Below are positions 33,071 through 43,578 of a stretch of 64,000 nt of DNA, piece after piece. The notes beneath the pieces were generated by a model. The model did no database searches. It was not told the origin of the DNA and was given only the letters and a program-made list of their open reading frames with translations. Where the stretch lies: positions 9,861,047 to 9,925,046 of the forward strand of contig NC_047066.1 of assembly GCF_902459465.1 (NCBI RefSeq), in the 5' to 3' direction. The translations under genes and the position numbers were made by a program. Numbering within the stretch: position 1 is the stretch's first letter; every line of letters starts with the position of its first letter. This DNA is from Asterias rubens. Taxonomy: Eukaryota > Echinodermata > Asteroidea > Forcipulatida > Asteriidae.

Positions 33071-34429
33071 GGAATAGAGATAATAATTGGGTTTTCATGG
33101 GGGGGGGGCTATAGATCCTACGACCTGAATATTGTTACACAACCATGTAGAGGGGAGAACCGTTAGGAACTGAATAAGTATAACAAGTTGAGACATCACT
33201 CGGACACACTAAACAGTTTTGGTTAGGTTAAAAACAGTTTTGTTTACTTTTACCCTGAAAGCTTACCGATTGTAAAGTTCATACTTAAACCATTTTTTGC
33301 TGTGAAATATTTTCTTTTTGGAATCTGGTCGAATTTTGAGAAAACTGTATTAAAAAAAAAAAAAACGCAACCAACTAAGGAGAATGTTTTCACATGCTAA
33401 ACATTTTGCACATTATTATTGTTGTTCACTATTTGCTCAAGATTCTTTCAACGCATTAAGCCCGAAATTTCACAAGTTATTTTAGGTTTAATGGTTGATC
33501 ACACAAAACATGAACTCTGTCTCCGACTATTTTGTCAGTTATACCAATCCTGTATACCAAGATTGTTTTAACCCTATAGGAATGTATTTTATTTACAAAA
33601 AAACTAACCTGTGGAAATGTCATTTTAAAAGGTGACCGCGTTTCCTAGATATCGCTGAAAATCCGGAGCGAATATGTATACGAGGAAGTGTTGTGTTGTC
33701 CGTAAGCCTAATAGTAATACAAAATCTAAAAAACGTTTACGTTTCTCAAATTCAAATTCTTCCATAATAACATTACTTCAAAGTGAAATGATTCTCAGAT
33801 TTTCCATACTATCGAAAGCTATTGTAGCCTTCTTTACAAGCAACTTTTTGCCATTGATGTTAGGAGTGATTTTGCAATGACCTCAACGCTCTTCCTTGAA
33901 CAAAATTACAAGTAAAAAAGGCACGGGCTATTCTATAAATCTTGTGTAGAACATAATTCTCAAGGAGCAGTAGGCCCGATCTGAATTTAAATGACAACAA
34001 AACTGTGAAAATAAAGGCTCAATGAGTCACTGCATGGAGAGATCACACTTTTAAAAAAATAATAAACACTTTATGCTTTCATTGTTTTAGCACACCGAGA
34101 TTATGGTATCACGGTTGTTGCTGTTTTCGCAAACAAAAACATTGATTCGGGCAACAAACATTTCAACAATTTTTTTTACTTTGACCATCTTTAGGCCTAT
34201 AACAAATAAGTTTTGTGCGAGATTTATTCAATGGTACTAATTTAGAATAGTACGCACACCCTTTAAGCGAATTTTACCCCGTCGATTAAAATTGATTTTT
34301 AGGGAGGAAAACCATTATACAAGGATTTCTTTGGAAAAGTAATTCAATTCATTGTATACAGCAATGTTTTAATATTAATGTGAAAGTAAAACAGCCAAAA
34401 CACCTGTTAACGGACTTCTAATTAAATGG
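33071..34429. other. Intergenic upstream of gene 3, nothing recognised
   Basis: AT-rich with homopolymer runs (G near 33101, A near 33352). Just upstream of the TATA box, CAGCCAAAACACCTGTTA resembles CAGCCAGCAACATCTGTTG at the same place in gene 4. Confidence 0.4.
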
Positions 34430-34438
34430 TATATAAAG
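34430..34438 (+). promoter_or_regulatory. TATA box of gene 3
   Basis: TATATAAAG, with a donor-bearing non-coding exon about 100 bp downstream. Confidence 0.65.
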
Positions 34439-34459
34439 AGCTTAAGATGAAGAGTCTTA

Positions 34460-34533
34460 GCAACAGTCGAGCAGAGACGGTGAGCGAAGACGACTAGTAT
34501 CTTGTATTTTCAGCTTATGATCATCACGATAAG
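34460..34533 (+). other. Non-coding first exon of gene 3 (predicted)
   Basis: The start is estimated 30 bp after the TATA box. Donor AAG|GTGAGT at 34533/34534; an earlier alternative donor ACG|GTGAGC lies at 34479/34480. It would join the acceptor TCCATTTTGACCAG before 37935. Confidence 0.5.
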
Positions 34534-34589
34534 GTGAGTGTCTTTCTGAAGATATCAATGCTGGTATACTTATATCGATCACAAGTTTC

Positions 34590-34930
34590 AAAGGGTCTAT
34601 GTACTAATTCTTCCTAACACAAAACACAACGTCAACAGATTCACATAAACTTACACAGTTTAGATAATGATAGTAGAAAGCTTCCCTTAAACTATTACTT
34701 ACTGAGGTGCTGGCTGTAGTTTTTGAGAAATGAGTAAAACAATGTCACAAAAATTATGTTTGTCTCAGATTTAGCATGTTGTAAAAACGTATTCACCAGT
34801 TATGGTATGTTATGGTATGATACCATAACTGTTTAATGAGTTTTTACATGTTTTCTAATATCACTATCTTCAAACCGTTTATGTTTAAGGTAAATCTGTG
34901 GACATTTTGAAAAATTCTTTGTATACGGAA
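34590..34930. mobile_element. MITE-I copy
   Basis: AAGGGTCTATGTACTAATTC, GATAATGATAGTAGAAAGCT and the mirrored right half are shared with 24130-24486. Confidence 0.6.
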
Positions 34931-34991
34931 CTGAACTCGTCCTAAAGTCCTCAGATTAATCCTAAGCTATGAAGAGTTGGGTGAAACCGAC

Positions 34992-35350
34992 GGCTGGACA
35001 CATATTGTCAAAGACCAGTGTTCTCACTCGGTGTATCCCTAAATGTAGTGCATAAAATAACAAACCTGTGAACATGTTGGGTTCAATTTGTCATCGAATT
35101 TGCAAGAGAATAATGGAAGAAAACACACCCTTGGTGCATAACTTTGTGTGCTTTCAGATGAATAATAAGGTTTCAGCTAAACTCTTTCATTACTTGAGTG
35201 TGGAATAACCTGTATCTCAAAAATACGTTGTTTCAGAGGGAGCCGTTTCTCACAATGTTTTTCAACAGCTCTCCGTTGCTCGTTACCAAGTATGTTTTTT
35301 TTGCTGACAATTATGTTGAGTAATTACCAAACGTGTCCGATGCCTTATAA
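34992..35350. mobile_element. MITE-A copy
   Basis: TGGACACATATTGTCAAAGA ... GTGTCCGATGCCTTATAA. Diverged. Confidence 0.7.
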
Positions 35351-35447
35351 GGTCTAATGGACGGTTACATTCACATGCTCAACATTTTGTAAACTCATGT
35401 TAAAATAGGCATTACACTATAGTTAGGGAAGCAGTTTATTGGTCATT

Positions 35448-35832
35448 TTAAAGGCAGTGGACACTATTGGTAATCACTCAAAATAATTATTAGCATAAAA
35501 CCTTTCTTGGTGACGAGGATAGGGAGAGGTTGATGGTATAAAACATTGTGAGAAACGGCACCCTCTGAAGTGCCATAGTTTTCGAGAAAGAAGTAATTTT
35601 CCACGAATTTGATTTCGAGACCTCAGATTTAGAACTTGAGGTCTCGAAATCAACCATCTAACGCACACATCTTCGTGTGACAATGGTGTTATTTTCTTTC
35701 ATTCATATCTCGCAAGTTCGACGACCAATTGAGCTCAAATTTTCACAGGTTCGTTATTTTATGCATATCTTGAGATACACCAACTGTGGAGGCTAGTCTT
35801 TGACAATTATCAATAGTGTCCACGGCCTTTAA
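35448..35832. mobile_element. MITE-A copy
   Basis: TTAAAGGCAGTGGACACTAT ... AATAGTGTCCACGGCCTTTAA. Well preserved. Confidence 0.85.
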
Positions 35833-35877
35833 ACAAGTTGTTTTCAGCGGTCGCGACGCACACATGGAGAAATAGTG

Positions 35878-36400
35878 CGTCTTGGTAATACAGCCGGTGT
35901 CGCATGCAATTATGTCCTCTATGCAACACTATCCGGAGGACATTATTGCATATGCAATAATGTCCGCCGGACGGTTTTGCACATGCAATCGTGTCCGCCC
36001 GGACGATGCTGCATAATGCAATTGTGTCCGCCCGGGCGCATTTGCATATGCAGTTGTGTCCGCCTCCGTGCAAAACCGTCCTTGCAGTAAAATTAAACGC
36101 CCTTGATCGACGGAACACATTCGCCATTTGTTCACAAGCTAAGTGCATGTCATGAATGACATGGGAAATGTTCGGCCGTAGGGTATTCGCTGCAATCATA
36201 AAATACGTGAATATTCATGCTGCATATACTTAGGTTCATCAGTGCATGCACGCTCGCTTCTGCGCATACATACATGTACATGTACAGTCATGTTACATGT
36301 CCACCGGACGGGTTTCGCATAGCCCTGGACACGATTAAATATGCAAAAGTGTCCGGAGCGGACAGTATTGCATGACGGACAGTATTGCATCTGACACCGG
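35878..36400. repeat. Repeat K (TGTCCGCCGGA / CATATGCAATAA motifs)
   Basis: Multiple copies of ATTGCATATGCAATAATGTC and TGTCCGCCCGGAC in both orientations. Shared with 49905-50245 in the opposite overall order, both ending near GCATGCGACACCGG. The ORFs here are repeat artefacts. Confidence 0.7.
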
Positions 36401-36440
36401 TAGCATTTTCGGCTTGATATTGTACACCGGGCTAGTGTTG

Positions 36441-36810
36441 AGGCACTGGAAATTATTGGTAATTACTCAACATAATTGTTAGAATAAAAACTTACTTGGT
36501 AACGAGCATTGGGGAGCTGTTGATATTGTGAGAAACGGCTCCTCTGAAATAACGTAGTTTTTGGAGAAGAAGTAATTTCTCAGTAATATTTTAATTGATC
36601 TCGAGATGAATCGGCTATAAAGGTCTCGAGTTCAAGGGTCTGAAAGCACACAACTTCTTGTGACAAAGGGTGTTTGTCTTTCTCTTGTAACTTCGACGAC
36701 CAATCTGAGTCCAAACTTTCACAGGTTGGTGTCTTTATGCATTATGATTAGATACACCAAGTGAGAAGACTGGTATTTTGACAATTACCAAGGGTGTCCA
36801 GTGCCTTTAA
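36441..36810. mobile_element. MITE-A copy
   Basis: AGGCACTGGAAATTATTGG ... AGGGTGTCCAGTGCCTTTAA. Confidence 0.75.
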
Positions 36811-37097
36811 AGCCATGCGTGTGTGATACTTGTGTTTCATCACGCCGTGACCATCTGGAGTGTTTCACAAAGTAACCTCTCTCGATTGTTTTACAAAACT
36901 CGTTTCCCCAGGTTAGCAATTAATCGCTAATAAAAATAGTTGAAGGGTTGAAACACATTGACAGAGGTGTATGATAAAAGTGGTAACCTCTATTTTTGTC
37001 TTTAAAAAAGGTAAAATAAATATAGTAAGCAGGTCCCAAAACTGCAGTTGATGGGTCACTGCGTTACGAGTGACGAAAAACATGACTCTGTGACTGT

Positions 37098-37372
37098 GAG
37101 CCCAATTTCATAGCGCTGCTTAACGGTCGGTAAGCACATTTTCGTGCTTAGAACAAAGGTGTAAGCGTATTTCACACGGGTATGCAGAAAATTGGGTGGC
37201 TTTATTGCGCGTTTACCATGGATTTGCATTGTGACGTCATTATATTTTTTTCGTGCGGTAAGCACCGGAAGGTTAGCATGCCTTTTCGTGTGTCTACGGC
37301 TAGCAGCGCAATAAGATGGAAATCGTACAGTAGAATATCGGCCGTTAAGCAGCGCTATGAAATTAGGCCCAC
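37098..37372. mobile_element. MITE-B copy
   Basis: GAGCCCAATTTCATAGCGCT and AGCGCTATGAAATTAGGCCC are inverted ends, with CGGTCGGTAAGCAC / GGCCGTTAAGC inside. Confidence 0.75.
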
Positions 37373-37934
37373 CTGAAACTGTTCGAAACGTGGATACCAC
37401 AAAAATGGCTCATTTTCAGAGCCAACATTCCCCCAAAGAGAGATTCACACAATACCCACAAACTCAGTTACTTCCTACTACTATATACCTTTGAACTTTG
37501 CAGTTGATCCTATAGCATCAACGCATAAGCGTGCAATCAAGGGGGAAGGGGGCAAATACCCTCCCAAATTCGGATTTTAAAAAGTGCAAAAACTCCTGAA
37601 CGGAAAGAAGAAATCAAAATGTACAGACAGATCAAGAAACTCTTTTACCTGGTTTAATTTCTACTGGTATTCGTTTAATTTATACTTAAGTACCCCCCCC
37701 CCCCCTTAAAGGGTTCGTAAACGTTAGGGTTTTTGAGCCGCTTGAATGTTTTATCAACCTTTCATCTTATACAAAATGGATACTATAATGAAAACATTTT
37801 TAAAGTGTTAGTGAAGGCTTCGTGTTGTGAGGTATCGCACTGTCTGTAGGTTGTTTTGCTCTTCAGTGATAGTCTCTGATACACATTTAGTCCATTAAAC
37901 TTTACTAAACCCTTTCTCCTTCCATTTTGACCAG
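37373..37934. other. Intron 1 of gene 3, nothing recognised
   Basis: Ends in a pyrimidine-rich acceptor CCTTTCTCCTTCCATTTTGACCAG. Confidence 0.45.
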
Positions 37935-37985
37935 CAGCATACTGTTGAAGGCGTTTGAAAGTTGTCTCAAAGGACTGGTTCAGAT

Positions 37986-40095
37986 ATGGCAAAGTCTATG
38001 TTGTTCATAGTGTCAATGCTGATAGTACTAGCATTCATCACACCAGGATGCGAATCGCAAGAGCTCGAAGGTAAAATCAGAACATCAAATACTTCTGACT
38101 AAAATACTATCCACACACAAAAACATTGCAGTAGGGGGGCCTACTATACAAAAGCCCTCTAGTGCCATCGCTATTATATTTTTGAGAGCAGATATTTGTA
38201 TTCTCAAGAGCAGTCGGGTTCGGGTTTTTTTCTGGTGCCGCTATTTATTTGTTAATATTTTGTCAAATTTAACATTTCTAAAATAAATTCAAGAGGAGTT
38301 GTTCGGAGCGTTTTAACAATAAAATATCGATGGCATGGAGGGGGTTTTGTACCATTGCAGTTTCATCAGCTCTAAAACAGAGAATTTTATAATCTCATTT
38401 GGAGAGTGTTCAAACAACTGGTAAAATTCATGTCTTTCAAAACACATACTTTTGATAACTGTTCAGTTGGTGGAATTCTACGAGCGTAGTTAACGGTAAG
38501 CAGGGAATGTTTACTTTTTTTGTGTTTAAAAATAATATGCTGATTGGGTTCGAGTATAGAGTTATATAACTCTATGCTCGAACCCAATCAGTAGCGCATA
38601 TCTGTATACTATAGCTTGGGTTTTATAATATAACTCTATGGGTTCAAGGTGGGTAAAAAACGTTTTGGTATTGCACATGACATGTCTTTCGACTATCTGA
38701 CAATTGCATAGCAAACGGCTATCACATTGCCAACGGGTTTCTTATAAACATAAGACATATCATGTGACGCGCTCTAAACCAATGAAAAGGAAGTTTTTTT
38801 GCAAGGGGTGTTATAATCAGCCTTATTTACCTTTCCACACTTTACTCTTTATTCTTATTTTCCCGTATGCGTCTTTAATAAACCAGATGCGTACTCCGAA
38901 TGCGAGTCGACGGAATTCCAATGTGCCAACAGACAGTGCATTCCCGATGAAGGGCTGTGCGATGGTGAACCGCAGTGTGAAGATTACACGGACGAGTACA
39001 AGTGCCAAGGTTTGTATAATTAATTATAGTAAAGTTAAAGACAGTGGACACTATTGGAAATTGTCAAAGACCAGTCTTCTCACTTTGTGTATCTCAAAAT
39101 ATGCATTAAAAAAAAACTGTGAAAATTTGAGATCAATTGGTCGTCGAAGTTGCAAGGCACCCTTGTCAAACGAAGTTGTGTGCTTTCAGATGCTTTGACT
39201 TCGAGACCTCAAATTCTATTAATCTGAGGTCTCGAAATCAAATTCTTGGAAAGTTACTTCTTCCTCAAACTACGCCACTTTAGAGGGAGCCGTTTCTCAC
39301 AATGTTTTATTCTATCAACCTCTCCCCAGTACTCGTTACCAAGTAAGGTTTTATGCTAATAATTATTTTGAGTATTTTACCAATAGCGACCACTGACTGC
39401 CTTTAATAGATGGAAATTTGCACACTTTTCACACTATAGTTATTTCCCGGGAAAGTTTTCACACAATAATGCAAATCTCTAGACTATAAAATGCATCCCA
39501 AAAATGCATGATTTGGTTTACTTGTAATAAAATCTAATATTCTTTCGTTATAGAGATGGAGGAGTTAGCTCTCATGTACGAAACCATTTTTGACGGTGAC
39601 ATCATTGGCTTGGATTTGAATGACACCGGAAGTGGTAATGACACTTTTGAGGAAGCTACTCAAACCCCCGGCAGTAAAGATCAAGTTGCAAAAAGTCGCG
39701 CCAAAAGGTCAACGTACTTCTATATTAGAGGAAGAAGAGGCCGGTACTATAAGTACTTTAAGTACCCCAAGTACCCCCGCGGCTACCTTTGGTATATCGT
39801 TGGTAAGTGGTGTAGGAAGCACAAGGCAATCAAACCGGTAACAACCACTACAACCACCACCCTTGCTCCAACTGATAAGCCGATTCCTTCGACAACTACC
39901 CAAGAACCAACTGAGGCGATTCCTTCTACAAGCACTTCAGCTACATCCACCAACGACCCAACTAACGCGATTCCTTCTACAACCACCACCCTTGCTCCAA
40001 CTGATAAGCCGATTCCTTCGACAACTACCCAAGAACCAACTAACGCGATTCCTTCTGTTACAAGCACACAGGATCCAACGGCTCCACCACCATAG
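37986..40095 (+). CDS. Gene 3: secreted LDLa protein with furin site and Tyr/Arg/Lys-rich cationic module (249 aa)
   Basis: Coding exons 37986-38070, 38887-39009 and 39554-40095, phase 1 throughout; 5' UTR probably from 37935. Residues 1-22 are a signal peptide (MAKSMLFIVSMLIVLAFITP). Residues 34-68 form an LDLa domain (Cys 34, 41, 46, 53, 59, 68) with CDG and TDE, but Gln58 at the acidic calcium-ligand position and Gly in place of the usual Trp. An acidic segment (70-112) leads to RAKR (118-121), a furin-type site. Residues 122-164 have 13 Lys/Arg, no Asp/Glu, nine Tyr, two Trp and one Cys. A Thr-rich tail follows, with units like TLAPTDKPIPSTTTQEPT, and TAG at 40093. Cleavage at RAKR would release a cationic peptide with a mucin-like tail (inference). 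The repeat continues out of frame past the stop. Confidence 0.82.
38541..38592. repeat. Near-perfect 50 bp hairpin in intron 2 of gene 3
   Basis: GATTGGGTTCGAGTATAGAG mirrors CTCTATGCTCGAACCCAATC around ATATAA. The rest of this 0.8 kb intron shows nothing else. Confidence 0.75.
39035..39405. mobile_element. MITE-A copy in intron 3 of gene 3
   Basis: TTAAAGACAGTGGACACTAT ... starts 25 bp after the LDLa exon; opposite internal orientation to the one at the same place in gene 4. Confidence 0.85.
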
Positions 40096-40440
40096 GTGAC
40101 AAGCACGGTTGAACCATGACGATTCATCAGGCGCACCCAAGAACCAACTGAGACGATTCCTTTTACAATCAAACAAGAACTATAGGCGATTCCTTCTACA
40201 ACCACCCAGAACCACCTAACGCGATTCCTTCTATAACCCAAGAAACAACTACTGCGATTCCTTTTACGAGCAAACAAGAACCAACTGAGGCGATTCCATC
40301 TACCCAAGAACCAACTATAAGGCAATTATTCTCCATCTAAGAACCAACTATGGCGATTCCAATTCTTCAAGAACCACCCAAGAACCAACTAAGGCGATTC
40401 CTTCTACAAGCACCCAAGTACTATAACTAAGGCAATTGAA
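40096..40440 (+). pseudogene. Decayed Thr-repeat continuation after the gene 3 stop
   Basis: Units CAAGAACCAACTGAGGCGAT / TCCTTCTACAACCACCC continue for about 340 bp with frameshifts and stops. This is the same situation as after genes 1 and 2, but in a different repeat sequence. Confidence 0.7.
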
Positions 40441-40512
40441 TTATTCAGATCTCTATAGTTGACATTACCTTCGTTTACTATAGGACAGTGTTCGTTTCAT
40501 ATAAAAAGCAAA

Positions 40513-40780
40513 TTAAAGGAACTGGACAATATTGGTAATTACTCAAAATAGTTGATAGCATACAAAATTACGTGGTAACATGCAATGTAGAGCTGTTGAA
40601 AGTATAACACAGTGTGAGAAATGGCTCCCCTATGAAGTGACGAAGATTTTGAGAAAGAGGTATTTTCTCACCCATAAAGACTTGATGTGACCCGTTTTTA
40701 TAGTGCATCTAAAGCCACACAAAGTAACGCAACAAGTGTCTTTTTTCTTTCATTATTCTCTTGCGAATTCAATGACCAAT
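40513..40780. mobile_element. Truncated MITE-A
   Basis: TTAAAGGAACTGGACAATAT to about ATGACCAATTTATC. The right end is missing. Confidence 0.7.
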
Positions 40781-40894
40781 TTATCTACAGATCGATCGCA
40801 CCATGACGTCCTTGACCGCCATCTTTGATGACAAACAACAATTTGAAAAATGCACAGGTAGTGCTCGCGCTGCGCGCACGACTCTCGGGCAATA

Positions 40895-41145
40895 GAGATG
40901 TTTAGTTGCACGTTCCGCGTCAACATGAACGTGAACGTCAGAAAATTGTGACGTTAAAATCTCACGTTTAAATAGCATAGGTGAAGTTACCATTTTTCAC
41001 GTCAGGTACGTACGTACGTGCGCACCGACGTCATACGTGAGCATGCAATGAGCCCAAAGTGGCGACGTCACCCAGAAACAACACACTGTTTTCACGTTCA
41101 CATTCACGTTTTTGCTCGAGTAAATGTGCAGCTAAACCTCACTAA
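40895..41145. mobile_element. Imperfect palindromic element (ACGTGAACGTGA type)
   Basis: AGAGATGTTTAGTTGCACGT ... AACATGAACGTGAACGTCAG is mirrored by GTTTTCACGTTCACATTCAC ... GTGCAGCTAAACCTC. The centre contains alternating GTACGTAC. Confidence 0.6.
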
Positions 41146-42300
41146 TGATAGCCTTTCGCGCGAGCACGTTTCATCCAAGATGGCGGCCAATAGAATTGGT
41201 CTTTCCGAAGCTCAAACATGAATCTTGCAATGCTGGAATACGCTTCCCCCACCTCCTAAACAAACTTAAGGTATACTTATCATTTAATGAAGCCGTAAAA
41301 ATTTTAACTATTTTTTCGTATTCCTACTTTTCTTTCCGGGGCTTGTTGTTTTTAGGTTTATTTTTCAAATAATTTTCGAAAACCTTTACATCAATTTATT
41401 TTGTCATTAATATTGATGGTTTAAAAGAGGGGATTGTTTTTCTCATTTTTAACCGGTGGTGGGTTTTTGTCACATTTGTTTTTGAAGCATTTTGAATGTA
41501 GTCTATCATTTGAATTTTTAGTGATTAAATCAGCAATAATAAGCAATGTGAATCGAAATGTTAAAAATTCTCTTCCATGTAATACAAGATCTTAAAATTA
41601 CTACAGTCGGTCGACCCACGAACACAAGAGAGCGCTAAGACTTAGAGCTAGTTAGTATTACAGTCCATCAAGAACAAGAGTATAAACTCTGTTATTTACG
41701 TATAAAGCGCCGTAAAACATCTGGGCCCAATTTCATAGAGTTGCTAAGCACACAAATTTGCTTAGCATGAAATTTCGTCCTTGATAAAAACAGGATTATC
41801 AGCAAATATTCTATGAAATTGGGCCCAGTTGATGACATTTCCCTAATTAAGCACCATATCACCAACATAAAAACAATGTACACGCGCGCAGTAACAGTAA
41901 ACGACGGAAAAGTTTCTTCAGATGGTGTAGCTGAAGACTTGATTCAAGTCCCCGTTCTCGTTTGAGAGGTCACTAATCGCGCCAACATAGCAAACAAACC
42001 GTTGTGGTCCCGAGAATGGCGCGCGGAACTACAGGTTGGGGAATGCCGAGCATTACAAAGCAATAGTTTTCTGGCGATGGCACGGGATTGGGACTTGAGT
42101 CAAGTCTAGTGTACCTGACAAACACGTCACTTCGGAGCTGACCAATCATAACACAGATTGAAAGTTTACGTCACTGCATGTTTATATAATGAAATCATTG
42201 TATCCAATGAAATCATTAGGTCTGTAAAATTTCATATTTAACTATCAAATATTATTATATTCCAAACAACATTGTTAGTTGTCATAAACTACGTTAGGCT
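41146..42300. other. Intergenic; short MITE-B at 41724-41828
   Basis: GGGCCCAATTTCATAGAGTT and CTATGAAATTGGGCCC are the ends of a 105 bp MITE-B. The rest shows nothing recognisable. Confidence 0.5.
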
Positions 42301-42380
42301 AAAAGAATTGACGAAACAAAATCTCCCCGCGTAAAACTCCATTCGGTAGGTACCACAATGGTCCCGGAAGTTCGATTACG
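42301..42380 (+). promoter_or_regulatory. Upstream block shared with gene 2
   Basis: AAAAGAATTGACGAAACAAAATCTC...CCGGAAGTTCGATTACG resembles the duplicated block at 7107-7318. Here it is about 260 bp upstream of the TATA box. Confidence 0.45.
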
Positions 42381-42638
42381 CACACGAATTCAATCTGTAG
42401 TCTATTCCATGCACGTGACATGTTGTTGACCTAAATACGTATTGCCCTTGAAAGGTTATTCAGTCAAGCGTTTGTTATTATGAAAACATGACAAGAGATT
42501 TAATTAAAAAGCTTTTCTTTTCAAGCGAGATAGCAGAGTTATATTTAAAGTTTTGAAAACAGGTGGACGTCGATAACGTTTTGTTCAACAATACGACGAT
42601 GCAGCCAGCAACATCTGTTGCCTTTTAAAAGTGTGCGA

Positions 42639-42647
42639 TATATAAAA
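42639..42647 (+). promoter_or_regulatory. TATA box of gene 4
   Basis: TATATAAAA followed by CGGCTCGAGGAGGAGACCA, matching the gene 2 core promoter. Confidence 0.7.
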
Positions 42648-42667
42648 CGGCTCGAGGAGGAGACCAC

Positions 42668-42715
42668 GCATAAGTGCTGCGGTTTAAAAGTCGAGTGAGG
42701 ATACTGTAACAGTGG
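42668..42715 (+). other. Non-coding first exon of gene 4 (predicted)
   Basis: Start estimated from the TATA box; strong donor AGTGG|GTAAGTATT at 42715/42716. It joins the acceptor GTGTTTCTTCAG before 43577. Confidence 0.6.
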
Positions 42716-43228
42716 GTAAGTATTGTCAATAATTTTCTTGGATTTGGGAAGAAAGCCGTAAAAATAGTTTAAAGACGAACGAAAATGTCAAGTCGTGAAC
42801 TTTGCTGAATTTCATTTCAAATGTTTTCAATGAACAAGGAAATCGAGTCATATTACTATAGATAGATTTCAACTGTGTAAAAAAAACAATCATTTCGAAT
42901 ACCCTAATACAGCGCTTTTCTGAGAGATTTGCGAATAACTCCGTTACGTAATCTCTCTCAAAACGTCACAGTTGGTAGCTCCAATTTCTTGCAGTTAAAA
43001 TACAATTTCCGTTAAAAACATTCCGTCCAAGTAGCTGTTTAAATGGGAAGTATAAGTTTGGTAGCTCTTAAAATTATTTGGCGATAAAAAAAAAACTTGT
43101 TTTCGAAGCCTACATCAGATTTTGATAGTACAAAGTATTTTTAGAAACATTTTGAAGTAATGTGGTTATGTAAAAGAGATACCGGTTTTAGACCCTACAG
43201 TTTGAATCTACCATCTGTCTATAGTTTA

Positions 43229-43460
43229 AGCGGTTTAGTTCAACGGACCCATGAGCCATGATGTTGTTCACAACAGTGTGGGTTCGATACCCGGTCAGAG
43301 ACAAGGCAAGTGCTTCGCAACAAGTTGAGAATGTAGTGCACTCTGATCTACTACCCTAGTACCCAGACTACAATGTGGATACACCCTTGGATTGTGAAGG
43401 GTGTAGTTCAGCCCCACGAGTAGGTGGCAGTCGATTTGGGTCAACACCCTCCCCTTAAAG
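43229..43460 (+). repeat. tRNA-like SINE fragment
   Basis: AAGCGGTTTAGTTCAACGG (box A-like) and GTGGGTTCGATACCCGG (box B) at tRNA-like spacing, followed by a non-tRNA body ending near CCTCCCCTTAAAG. Lies in intron 1 of gene 4. Confidence 0.45.
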
Positions 43461-43578
43461 TGGCCGTCCTTTTGATGTAGGCGATCTCTCGTAACAAATC
43501 TATATCATATAAAATGATTGTGTTCCCCTCTTTAAGGAGTTCTCAACGACGATTTTCACTACTGGTGTTTCTTCAGAA

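Noticed and set aside
35810-36199. 129-codon minus-strand ORF
   Set aside because: Entirely within repeat K; the peptide is a translation of repeated TGTCCG / GCATATGC motifs.
39783-40325. 180-codon minus-strand ORF opposite the gene 3 tail
   Set aside because: Shadow of the Thr-rich repeat, extending through its decayed continuation.
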